NCBI GenBank assembly: GCA_903879915.1
Contig: CAIRNJ010000086.1
Location: forward strand, 1-51,082
Direction: 5' to 3'
From: an uncultured Elusimicrobia bacterium
Lineage (GTDB): Bacteria > Elusimicrobiota > Elusimicrobia > Elusimicrobiales > UBA9959
DNA length: 51,082 nt
The notes below the pieces were generated by a model, which was given only the letters and a program-made list of their open reading frames with translations, was not told where the DNA came from and did not search any database. Made by a program: the position numbers and the translations under genes. Shown one piece after another: positions 1-8,600 of the stretch (the stretch's first letter is position 1; each line of letters opens with the position of its first letter).

Positions 1-177
1 CGGCAACTGCCGGGCGCAGCGGTGCTTTGTTAAATTGCAGGAAACAGCCCCGGCTTTTGGTATTATAATAAATTGAAGGAAGGGGAACGGTTTTTCGGAA
101 AATTTTCAGGCAGAGAAAAGAGCGGAATAAGGAAAAAGCTTTACGATAACAGCTCTTATGTTTACTACAGTTTATCG

Positions 178-915
178 TCAGGGGATGGATATTTCCGCCA
201 GCGCTTCTTCGAAGGCGGTGAAGTACTGGGTGACTTTCGTTACGTAGTCCAGGGTTTCCCTGAAGGGGGGGATGCCGTCGTATTTGCGCACGTTGCCTCC
301 GCCTGCGTTGTAGGCGGCGATCGCCATCTGCGACGTCCGCTTGCTGATGTCCGCGGCCGAGAGGTCACCCGGCGGCATATCCGCGAATTCGTCCCAGAGG
401 TATTTCAGGTATTTAACGCCGTACTTTATGTTCACCGCGGGAACCGTGATCTGTTTCGTGTTCTTCAGTCCCATCCATTTCGCCGTTGCCGGCATCAGCT
501 GCATAAGGCCCCTGGCGCCCACTTTGCTGCGGGCCTTGGGGTCGAAAGAGGACTCTTTCTGTATGATGGCCAGCACCAGGGAGAGGTCCACGCCCTGTGC
601 CGCGGCTTCGGCTTTGGCCAGTTCGAAGTAGGGTATCTTCGGTTTCGAAGCGCCGGGGGCGGCTTTGCCCACGGAGTCCCTGATGTTGAAAAGCCGGGCG
701 CCCGGCTCATGCTCCGCAGCCGGCCTTACAAGGAAATCCACGCTTTTCTGGGCTGACCGGTCTTCTGCTGCGCCGGCTACAGGGGCCGGTCCGGAAACCG
801 GCGCCGCGGCGGCATCGTAGTTGATCGCGCCCGGGAGCTGTGAAAAAGATTGCGCGCCCGCGGTGAGCGGCGCGGCCAGTATAAGCCCGAGGAACATGGC
901 TGACAGGTTTCGCAT
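178..915 (-). CDS. Secreted lytic transglycosylase (SLT / goose-lysozyme-like fold)
   Basis: Predicted periplasmic murein lytic transglycosylase. A signal peptide (MRNLSAMFLGLILAAPLTAGA) is followed by a low-complexity linker and an SLT catalytic domain in the C-terminal half. The catalytic Glu lies in the IIQKESSFDPKA motif, followed by the GARGLMQLMPAT motif and a late AYNAGGGNV motif, all standard for SLT domains. An in-frame start exists further upstream at 957, but the DNA between 929 and 957 reads as a consensus promoter on this strand. I therefore place the start at 915, where GAGG stands just before the ATG. It lies downstream of the hydrocarbon operon but has its own promoter. Family assignment is firm; the exact subfamily (MltE/Slt/MltC-like) is not resolved. 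Confidence 0.88.
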   Translation of the reverse strand: MRNLSAMFLGLILAAPLTAGAQSFSQLPGAINYDAAAAPVSGPAPVAGAAEDRSAQKSVDFLVRPAAEHEPGARLFNIRDSVGKAAPGASKPKIPYFELAKAEAAAQGVDLSLVLAIIQKESSFDPKARSKVGARGLMQLMPATAKWMGLKNTKQITVPAVNIKYGVKYLKYLWDEFADMPPGDLSAADISKRTSQMAIAAYNAGGGNVRKYDGIPPFRETLDYVTKVTQYFTAFEEALAEISIP

Positions 916-928
916 AAGCCTCAACAAT

Positions 929-957
929 AGTGTAATTGACATGTCAATGCCTGTCAA
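929..957 (-). promoter_or_regulatory. Sigma70-type promoter with palindromic spacer, for the lytic transglycosylase
   Basis: On the minus strand, TTGACA (957-952), a 17-bp spacer and TACACT (934-929) stand just before the preferred start codon at 915. The spacer contains the perfect 12-bp palindrome TTGACATGTCAA (936-947), a possible operator. A near-identical 12-mer, TTGACAAGTCAA, overlaps the -35 of another promoter at 25449. Confidence 0.6.
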
Positions 958-991
958 GGGCCTGGGGGCAGACCGCGTCCCCCGCTGCCTG

Positions 992-2023
992 TTACTTTAT
1001 TTTCAGCTTGTAGAGCCTTACCGGCAGGTGTCTTTTAAAGCCGAGCTTGCTGTTTATGGCCATCATGGGCGCGTTGGAGTCGGCGTTGCCGGTAGTTATA
1101 TATTTCACTCCCGGGTATTCTTTCCTGATATGCAGCAGCATCGCGGCCTTCAGCAGCTTGCCCAGCCCGCGCCCCCGGTATCGTTCGCGCACGCCGGTAA
1201 GCAGCTGCGCCGCTTTGTGCCCTTCTTCCTTCGTATAAACCGTTTCCGTCAGCCCGCTTATGCTGCCGTCCGCTCCCTTTGTGTAAATGGTGGTGCGCAC
1301 GGCGCCATATTCAAGGTTCTGCTGTTCGCCGAACCGTATCTGCTCGGGCGTATATTTCATGTCGATGCCGGTGTCGCCCAAAGGCTGCTGGTTGATGGTT
1401 TCAGTGTAGGCCGCGCTGTAATCATCTATGTCCGCCTGCGGGATGACGGACACGGTCGTTATCGCCGTATCGGGGTTTTTGCCGGCGCCCTCGGCCGCCC
1501 AGGCCTCCACCATAGGCCAGTCCACGTCTTGAAGATAAAGCCTGTTCTCGGCCGTCTCAAGCGAAACGGTGCCGCCCAGCCGGTCCATAAAACGCCGGCC
1601 TGACCCCAGCACTACGGGCGCGAACAGCTCGCTCACCTGCGGTTCATTCGCGGCCAGCTCTTCAATGACGCGCCGCAGCAGCAGGGCGCCCAGCCCTTTG
1701 CCCCTGTATTTCCCGGGGACAAATAACAAGTGCATGGTGGCGATGTGTTTGTTGTTCTCGTACGAGGGAGAACGCGGGGTCTCGACGAAGACCGCAGCCA
1801 GGCCCGCGCAGCCGGCTCCGCCCGCGGGGAACAGCAGGACCCTGTGCGTGCGCCTGTAAGGATTGGATTCTCCCGCGAACACCAGCTGCTTTCTTCTCGC
1901 CCGCGGCAGCAGGGGCTCCCCGGGGTCTATCTCCCGGCTGGCCTCGTCCATGCATTCGAAAAAACCGTCCCAGTGTTCTTCCGCTGCCGAGGACGCTTCG
2001 AATTTAATTGTTTTGACGTCCAT
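992..2023 (-). CDS. Tandem GNAT-domain N-acetyltransferase
   Basis: A 343-residue protein with two GNAT folds. The first (about residues 1-165) carries an acetyl-CoA-binding loop of the type PGKYRGKGLGALLLRR. The second (about 195-343) carries RERYRGRGLGKLLKAAM and ends with a typical N-x-x-M-x-x-x-N-x-x-L-G-F-K motif (A-P-M-M-A-I-N-S-K-L-G-F-K). Paired GNATs of this layout occur in mycothiol-synthase-like and streptothricin-type acetyltransferases, but the substrate cannot be read from sequence. It starts 6 bp after the oleC stop, so it is very probably the last gene of the pfa-ole operon. A role in tailoring the lipid product, or in acylating something linked to it, is only inference. Confidence 0.75.
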   Translation of the reverse strand: MDVKTIKFEASSAAEEHWDGFFECMDEASREIDPGEPLLPRARRKQLVFAGESNPYRRTHRVLLFPAGGAGCAGLAAVFVETPRSPSYENNKHIATMHLLFVPGKYRGKGLGALLLRRVIEELAANEPQVSELFAPVVLGSGRRFMDRLGGTVSLETAENRLYLQDVDWPMVEAWAAEGAGKNPDTAITTVSVIPQADIDDYSAAYTETINQQPLGDTGIDMKYTPEQIRFGEQQNLEYGAVRTTIYTKGADGSISGLTETVYTKEEGHKAAQLLTGVRERYRGRGLGKLLKAAMLLHIRKEYPGVKYITTGNADSNAPMMAINSKLGFKRHLPVRLYKLKIK

Positions 2024-2029
2024 AAGGCG

Positions 2030-3694
2030 TTAAGTCAGCTGACTTTCGCCGGCTATCTGCCGCTGCGCGGCCAGGGCGGCCAGCTTTTCGCGCGAGATCT
2101 TGGCGTTGTGGCGTATGTCCACCGGGAAGCCGGGGTGGTAAAGAATGGTCTTTATATTCCTGGTAGAGTCATGCGCCGCGCCCAGGGCCAGCAGTTCTCC
2201 GGTCAGGGCCGCCCGGCGCGCCACGCCTTTTTCCAGCTCCACGAACAGCGCCGGCGTCTGACCGCCGGCGGGGCCGGTGCCTACCAGGGCTGTGCGCCGG
2301 ACGTCGGGGTGGGCGTTGAAAACGGCTTCGCAGGGAATGGTGAACAGCGTGCCCTCAGGCGTTGTCACGCGGTGGCTTTTTCTGCCGCAGAACCACAGGC
2401 GCCCGTCCGCGTCCTTCCAGCCAGCGTCGCCCATGCGGTGATAGATAACCCCGCCGGGGCCGCGGATCTTGGCCAGGGCCGTGCCGTCCGCCCTGCTGAA
2501 ATACTCCGGAGAGACCACCGGGCCTTTTACCGTTATTTCGCCTATCTCGCCGTTCCCGGCAAGCAGCTCGTCCGACCATTCGGCTATCGGTGCGTCCGTG
2601 ATCCTGATAATGAAAGTTTCCATGCCTTCCCAGGTCCTGCCCACACAGGTGCCGGGCTGGCCGGGTTTAAGCCCGGCCAGTTCGCCGCTGGAGATGCAGG
2701 CCACGGGCAGGGCTTCGGTGGCGCCGTAAGGGGTGAAGATCTGCGTTTCGGCCGGCAGCATTTTTTTCATGCGGGCGATGACGGCGGCCGAGACCGGCGC
2801 CCCGCATGAAATTACGCGCGTGAGCGAAGGCATCTGCGTCCCGGTTCTCTCTCCGTAGCGGCTGAGCGTGTCCAGCAGCGCCGGCGAGCCGAACAGCTGC
2901 ACGGCTTTGTGCTTGTTCATCAGGCCGCTGAGCATGGCCGGGTCCGCTGCCGCCGGGCGGGTGAAATCCATTTTCGGGACCACTATGGTCAGGCCCAGTG
3001 CCACGTCGAACAGGGCGAAGGAAGGGAAAGTGGGAACGGAACAATAGCCCGGCTCAATCCTGAAATATTCTTTGAGCATCCGCGCCTGCGCGGCGAACAT
3101 CTCCTGCGTGTAAACAGCGCCTTTAGGCGCGCCGGTGCTGCCTGAAGTGAACAGTACTGCTGAATAATGGGGACAGGCTACTTTATTTTCTGGCGCGGAA
3201 GCGGCCTCGGGAATTATGTTGTCAGGGGAAATAAAGTAGCCTGTCCCCTTTTTTCTGAGGTCTTCCAGGGTATAGCCGCCCCAGAACCAGCGTTTCCCTA
3301 CTGTGATGTTTATGCGTACGGACTTTCTGGCCCAGCCCAGCAGCAGCCTGGCCGCGTGGGCTTTGGGGATGCCCGCGAAAGCTTCGGGCGCGGCCTCGTC
3401 GAGGCAGGAGCGCATGTTGGCGGCCCCGATGCCGGGGTCTATGAGCACCAGCACGGCGCCCGCGCGGAACAGCGCGAAAGTAAGGGCTACGAACTCTATG
3501 GAGGGCGGCACCAGCAGCGCCACCCGCAGGCCGGGTTTTATGCCCGCGCGCGCCAGACCCGCCGCCAGCAGCGCTATGTCCGCTTCCAGGTCCCTGAAAT
3601 TAATGGTTTTTTCGCCGTCTATGACCGCGGGGCGGTCAGGGATGGAGACCGCCAGTTCCGCTATCAGCGAAGAGATGTCTTTAAGCATTTTCAA
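2030..3694 (-). CDS. oleC: OleC-type beta-lactone synthetase (AMP-dependent ligase)
   Basis: A member of the acyl-adenylate-forming superfamily, 554 residues. The ATP-binding P-loop TSGSTGAPKG is at residues 183-192 and YGATEALPV is the A5 motif. The neighbouring oleA and oleB identify it as OleC, which adenylates a beta-hydroxy acid and closes it to a beta-lactone in olefin synthesis. Its start overlaps the end of oleB by 14 bp, implying translational coupling. Oddity: residues about 150-176, just before the P-loop, are encoded by an 80-bp palindromic element (see 3169-3248). The reading frame stays open through it, adding a segment that runs GTGYFISPDN to ENKVACPHYS in a surface linker. OleC is known to assemble with OleB and OleD in multi-enzyme complexes. 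Confidence 0.85.
   Translation of the reverse strand: MKMLKDISSLIAELAVSIPDRPAVIDGEKTINFRDLEADIALLAAGLARAGIKPGLRVALLVPPSIEFVALTFALFRAGAVLVLIDPGIGAANMRSCLDEAAPEAFAGIPKAHAARLLLGWARKSVRINITVGKRWFWGGYTLEDLRKKGTGYFISPDNIIPEAASAPENKVACPHYSAVLFTSGSTGAPKGAVYTQEMFAAQARMLKEYFRIEPGYCSVPTFPSFALFDVALGLTIVVPKMDFTRPAAADPAMLSGLMNKHKAVQLFGSPALLDTLSRYGERTGTQMPSLTRVISCGAPVSAAVIARMKKMLPAETQIFTPYGATEALPVACISSGELAGLKPGQPGTCVGRTWEGMETFIIRITDAPIAEWSDELLAGNGEIGEITVKGPVVSPEYFSRADGTALAKIRGPGGVIYHRMGDAGWKDADGRLWFCGRKSHRVTTPEGTLFTIPCEAVFNAHPDVRRTALVGTGPAGGQTPALFVELEKGVARRAALTGELLALGAAHDSTRNIKTILYHPGFPVDIRHNAKISREKLAALAAQRQIAGESQLT
3169..3248. repeat. REP-like palindromic element inside oleC
   Basis: A perfect 20-bp inverted repeat: GGGGACAGGCTACTTTATTT at 3169-3188 and its exact reverse complement at 3229-3248, with a 40-bp centre. 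The arms begin with GGGGAC, as does the palindrome at 22346-22405. The form (GGGGAC-headed imperfect or perfect hairpin) resembles REP sequences mobilised by REP-associated tyrosine transposases (RAYT/TnpA_REP); no such transposase is in the window. It lies wholly within the oleC coding sequence and is translated. Confidence 0.75.
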
Positions 3695-4580
3695 CGAATC
3701 GTTTTACCAGCGCCGTTACTTCTTCCAGCGCGTCCTCCAGGATGTAATGCCCGCAGTCCGGGAAAGCGTGCGTCTCGGCGTTGGGGAACCTGCGCTGCCA
3801 TTCCTCGAGGAAATAATGGTCGAAAACGAAGTCTTTCAGCCCCCAGCAGATGAGCATGGGCTTGGCGGCCAGGGTATGCAGTTTTTCCTGGGTTTCCAGC
3901 ACCACCTGGTAGGCTTTGTCTCCGGGGGCCAGCGGGATGTCTTCCACGAAGCGCAGCGTGGCCAGGCGGTTGCCCCAGCTGTTATAGGGCGCTGAATAGG
4001 CGTTGCGCAGTTCTTTGTTCATGCGGCTGCGCTTGCAGCCTATCCAGGCCGTAGCGCGTGCGAAAGCGTTGAAGCCGCGTATCAGCAGCGCGCCCAGCGG
4101 CGTGCGGCAAAGGCGCAGCGCGGCGGGAAAGGATTTGCCGCCGGGCAGGAAAAAAGCCCCGGTGTTAAGGATGACCAGTTTCTCTATGCGCTCGGGGTGG
4201 CGCACAGCGTAGGCCAGGCCTATCATGCCGCCCCAGTCGTGCACTACCAGCGTTATTTTTTCTTTTACCCCTATGCTGTCCAGCAGGAATTCCACGTCGT
4301 CCACGCGGCTTTTAAGGGTGTAGTCGTACTTGCCGTCTCCGGGTTTGTCGGACAGGCCGCAGCCTATATGGTCGGGCGCTATCACGCGGTTATGGCCGCG
4401 CAGGGCCAGGGCCAGGCTGCGGTAATAGAAAGACCAGGACGGGTTGCCGTGCAGCATCACCACCGGGGTGCCTGCGCCTTCGTCAAGATAATGCATTCTC
4501 GCGCCGCTGTTCAGCGCGAGGTATTTACCGGTGAAAGGGTACAGCTCCTGCGTAACGCCGTCGGGAAGGTAAGATGTCAT
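3681..4580 (-). CDS. oleB: OleB-type alpha/beta-hydrolase (beta-lactone decarboxylase)
   Basis: A 299-residue alpha/beta-hydrolase of the haloalkane-dehalogenase-like family. The oxyanion-hole motif HGNPSWS is at residues 44-50, the nucleophile elbow VHDWGG puts Asp115 as nucleophile, Asp250 (WGLKD) is a plausible acid and His278 (DCGHYI) the base. An Asp nucleophile is what OleB uses to decarboxylate the beta-lactone to a cis-olefin. Position between oleA (18 bp upstream) and oleC (14-bp overlap) supports OleB over a true dehalogenase. The protein is a stand-alone OleB, not an OleBC fusion as in some actinobacteria. Confidence 0.85.
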   Translation of the reverse strand: MTSYLPDGVTQELYPFTGKYLALNSGARMHYLDEGAGTPVVMLHGNPSWSFYYRSLALALRGHNRVIAPDHIGCGLSDKPGDGKYDYTLKSRVDDVEFLLDSIGVKEKITLVVHDWGGMIGLAYAVRHPERIEKLVILNTGAFFLPGGKSFPAALRLCRTPLGALLIRGFNAFARATAWIGCKRSRMNKELRNAYSAPYNSWGNRLATLRFVEDIPLAPGDKAYQVVLETQEKLHTLAAKPMLICWGLKDFVFDHYFLEEWQRRFPNAETHAFPDCGHYILEDALEEVTALVKRFVENA

Positions 4581-4598
4581 AGTTAAAAAACCGTTCAG

Positions 4599-5618
4599 TT
4601 ACCACTTTATGCCGAGCATTATGGTGTTCAGTCCGCTGCCTATGCCCAGGAAAGCCACGTTGTCGCCGTGCAGCAGGAATTCCCGCTCGTCGGCTATGGC
4701 CGCGGCCGACGGCAGGGCCACCGTGCCCATATTGCCCAGGTATTCGTAGGTGGCGAACTCTTTTTCCTCGGGGATGCCCAGCGTTTCCAGAATAGTTTTC
4801 CGGTGCGTGCCGCCCACCTGGTGGCAGATCACTTTCCCGAACTCTTCGGGGCGCATGTTAAGTTCCGCCAGCAGGTCGGCCCAGGTCTGCTTGCCCAACT
4901 GCACGCCGTGCTTGAGCGCTGCCGTAGCGTCGGTCAGCATATGGTCCCGGTGCCAGATGCACAGCTTGTGATGTTCGCAGGCCGCGCGGTACACCCCGCC
5001 CAGCAGCTTGTGCCGGTTGTGCGCGCCGCCGAAGGAACCGTCGGTAAGCACCACGGCCACGGCGCCGGAGCCGCCGGTGAGCGTGGCTATGGACAGCCTG
5101 AAGCATTCGAAGCTTTTGTCGGCGTTCATCGTACTGATCATGCTGTCGTTGATCTCGCGCGAGGATTCGCACGAGACCACCATGCCTGCCCTGATCTGGC
5201 CCAGCTCGATGCGGTTGGCGATGTCGATGATGCCGTTGAGCACGCCCAGGCAGGCGTTGGAAACGTCGTAGACGGTGGCGCGCGGCCCGGTGCCCAGCGC
5301 GGCGGCCACGGCGGTGGCGGTGGCGGGCTCGCTGTGCTCGCGGCAGACGCCGGCATAAGCCAGCGCGCCCAGGTCGGAGGCCGCCAGCCCGGCCTGCGCC
5401 AGCGCTTTGCGGCCCGCCCGCGCGGCGCCTTCCGACAGCGCGAACCCGGGATCCCACCAGCGGCGCTCGCGTATGCCGGTCAGGGCTTCCAGCTGGCCGG
5501 GCTGTATGTGCAGCGCCTCGAGCATGGGGGTAATGCGCTTCTCAAGTTCCGAGGAGGTCACTACGTTGGGGCCCAGTTCGTAAGCGATGGCGTCGATAAA
5601 AACTTTGGTGTATTTCAT
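4599..5618 (-). CDS. oleA: OleA-type thiolase (head-to-head acyl-CoA/acyl-ACP condensation)
   Basis: A 339-residue thiolase-superfamily condensing enzyme. Cys123 in the SNACLG motif is the acyl-attachment residue; His266 (ICHQVGG) and Asn296 (YLGNMG) complete the usual triad. Glu97 within EPATA matches the glutamate that OleA, unlike FabH, uses to deprotonate the second acyl chain. OleA performs a non-decarboxylative Claisen condensation of two fatty acyl thioesters to a beta-keto acid. It starts 7 bp after the pfaC-type gene, so its natural acyl donors are probably the products of that synthase. Without downstream reduction the beta-keto acid would lose CO2 to give a ketone. Confidence 0.88.
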   Translation of the reverse strand: MKYTKVFIDAIAYELGPNVVTSSELEKRITPMLEALHIQPGQLEALTGIRERRWWDPGFALSEGAARAGRKALAQAGLAASDLGALAYAGVCREHSEPATATAVAAALGTGPRATVYDVSNACLGVLNGIIDIANRIELGQIRAGMVVSCESSREINDSMISTMNADKSFECFRLSIATLTGGSGAVAVVLTDGSFGGAHNRHKLLGGVYRAACEHHKLCIWHRDHMLTDATAALKHGVQLGKQTWADLLAELNMRPEEFGKVICHQVGGTHRKTILETLGIPEEKEFATYEYLGNMGTVALPSAAAIADEREFLLHGDNVAFLGIGSGLNTIMLGIKW

Positions 5619-5625
5619 TTCATCC

Positions 5626-8600
5626 CTATACGATCCGTATCGTGAAATCTTTCATCTGGTAGATCACCAGGCCGTCCACTATCAGGAAGCCGTCGGCGCG
5701 CAGCAGCTTGCGCTGGTCGTCCGCGCCGGTTATGGCCGCTTCCACCGTGATCAGCTTGTTCTTCTGCACTATCTGGCCGCGGTAGATCCACTGGTGCTTC
5801 TCATTTAAAGCCATCGCCTCGAAACGCGCGCCGGGCGGCAGGTCCTTCCACCTTTGCCGCGCGGCCGCTTTCATCAGGTTTATAAAAGATTCCAGGCCCA
5901 GCGAGCCCGGGCAGACGGGGTCCTGGTAGAAATGCGCCTTGAAGAACCATTCGCCGGGGTTCACTTTCTTCAGGCCGCGTATGAAGCCTTCTTTTTTAGG
6001 CCCGCCGGCGGGGATATAGGTTTCAACGGCGTCCAGCATTATCAGCTTTTCGTCGGGCAGCCCGGGCAAGGCGGCAAGTTCTATGGCCTGGCTCCGGGCG
6101 CTTTCTTCCGCCGTTACCGTGTGGCGCGCGGCGCCGCGTACGCCCAGCTGCTCGGAAAGGGATTTTTTGGAGAAAAAGCCGAATTGCGTGGCGCCTTTGT
6201 AGACCGTGCGGCCTTTACACAGCACTTCCAGGTCGTAATCCTGGATTATCATGCCGCCGGATTGGGAGACCTTGGTGATCTTCACTCTGGTGGTAAGGAT
6301 GCCGGCGTCGGGGAAAACCTCGGCGTACTGCACGGCCGTGCCGCCGAGGTTGCGGAACGAAAGGTCGGTGGGGCTGGTCAGCGCGCTGCCCAGGTAAGCG
6401 GCCAGCCAACCGCAGGGCTGCAGCGCCACTTCCAGCAGCACGGCGAAAGGCATGGACTTCTGCCTGCCCGACTCGAAATACCATTCGCCGGGCGGCACGT
6501 CGTATTCCGCCTCTATAACGCCGCCGGCGGCCAGCTCCCACTGCCGGCAGTTCTTTATTTCGACTATGCGGTCCAGGAATTTATACGGCGCTCCGGGCAG
6601 CCGGGCTATCACGCGCTCCGAATCGAAAATTTTATATTTGCCGCCGAAAGCTTCGGAAGGCTTGCCCACCGCGAAAGCGGTGATGCTGGCGTCGTCGAAA
6701 ATGGCTTTTTTCGGCCCGGCGGCGGCCGGCTGCGCCGCGTCGCCCGCCCACAGGCGCTCGATGTCCGCCCGCGTGGTGCCGCCCATCCGGATGGACATGT
6801 TGTGGATATGGATTATGCGCTTGCCGTCGGCGTACATGAAGGCGTCGGCCAGGGCGTAGGGCTGCCCGCCGGGCTGGTAGCCTATTTCTTTCACGATGAT
6901 CTCGTACATCGCTTTTTTCGTGGAGCCCAGCACCTGGCCGCGGCATTCCAGCCTGCTCATCACGCCCGGCACCGGCTCGTACCAGCAGCCGTCGGCCTCG
7001 CCCACCCAGCCCAGGCGCAGCAGGAAGATCCGGAAAGTGTGCATGCAGCATTCGTACATCAGCGTGCCCGGCATCACGTGGTCGTCTATGAAATGGCAGG
7101 CCAGGTGCCAGTCGTCGGGGTGGATGTCCATCTCGCCCTGTATGCTGCCCAGCCCGTAGCGCCCGCCTTTGGGCGAAAGCTCCAGCACGCGGTCCACCAG
7201 CTTCATCCGGCCTCCGGGCAGGCCCATGGGTTTCGTTAACGGCAAATCGGCGAAAGCGGGGCCGAAGCAGTCGGCGTACCGGCCCTCGCGCAGCGCGGCC
7301 ACTTTCGCGTCGTCGTAAGCTTCGTGCCCGGCGCCCGCGGGCGCGGGTGGCGCCCAGTCGGCCGGGCAGATGCCGGGAGCAGGGGCGGTTTCCTCGGCGG
7401 TCAGCACTACGCCTTTGCCTTTCGCCAGCTCTTCGTCGGTGAAGAAGCCGGCGCAGCCTTTTTTCATGCTGATCAGCGGCCGGCCGTCAACGGTGCTTTC
7501 GTAATTGAAGAAGAAAAGCCAGATGTCGCCGTGACGGGCGAAGCGCTCGATGTTGATATCGTAATGTATCATCTGCCCGGGCAGCGGCAGGCCCTGGTGC
7601 AGGGTAACTTCGGCGTCCAGCAGGCGGTACACCGCCCTGCCTTTGGTGCGGTCGTCTATGCCCAGGTACCCGCACAGGAAGAGGTCGGCCTGGCCGGCCT
7701 CTACGGCTATGCAGGTGGGGATGCGCCCGCAGTCCAGGTACCAGGCCCCGGGCTTGATATCGTGCTCGGTCACCACGTTGCCGTGGGTCAGCGAGCCGGC
7801 CTTGCCGCTCACGCTGAGGATGCGGTCCACCAGCATCAGCGGCTCGGCCGGCAGGCGTACGCGGGTGGGATACGTGTCGGCGGCGGTGAATTGGGCGCCA
7901 AGGACTTTGGCTATGGAGCCCACGGCGAACTCCAGGCATTGCTCGCGGGTCATAAAAACGTTGGTGCGCGCGGCCGCCGTTACTGTCTCCGCGCCCGGTG
8001 CTGACTCCGGGGCGGGGCGCGCCGCGGGAACCGGCGGCAGGGCCGGCAGGCGTCCGCCAAGGGCGAGCAGCGCGTTCTGGAAAGCGATGTTCCGGGACTG
8101 CATCTCGGTAAAATTATTGGACAGGCGCAGGAACACTTCGTGCGCTTTGGCTTTGGCCGCCGAAGCGGCCGAGAAATTCTGCAGGTAAGCCGGGCCTGAA
8201 CCGGCCGCGGCCGGCGGCGGGAGGTTCAGCGGCGGCAGCGGGCGGACGGGCTGCGGGGCCGTGAGCGGCCGGGCGGCGGCGGTTACTGCGGCGGCAGGCA
8301 CGGCTTTCGTTTCCGCCTTTACAGGTTCCGCGGCCGGGGCCGCGCCCGGCTGCCAGTTCACTTTTACGGGCGGCGGCACGGCCAGCGAGGCGCGCAGCAT
8401 GGGTTTTTCCGCCGGCGCGGCTTGATGGGCCGTCGCCGGCGAGCCGCAGCCGTACAGCGCGTTTAGGTCCGCCGGCGCCCTCTCGGCGATAAGCCTGGCC
8501 AGCAGGCGCAGAATGGTCAGGGTCCCGTCCTGGTTCTTTACGCAGGCCGATCTGGCCAGGTGGGGCTGGGCGCCCAGGATCTTGTCTATCATGCGGGTGC

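Noticed and set aside
73-756. Possible plus-strand gene at the left edge
   Set aside because: It overlaps the lytic transglycosylase in antisense and has no domain; positions 1-177 show only an AT-rich TATTATAATA stretch that might be a promoter for a gene to the left.
916-957. Upstream start codons of the lytic transglycosylase
   Set aside because: They lie inside a TTGACA-N17-TACACT promoter, so the mRNA would begin after them; the start at 915 also gives the cleaner signal peptide.
3681-4580. Haloalkane dehalogenase
   Set aside because: The Asp nucleophile and fold fit, but so does OleB, and the gene overlaps oleC and follows oleA.
4599-5618. FabH-type ketoacyl-ACP synthase III
   Set aside because: The EPATA glutamate and the oleB/oleC neighbours point to OleA instead.
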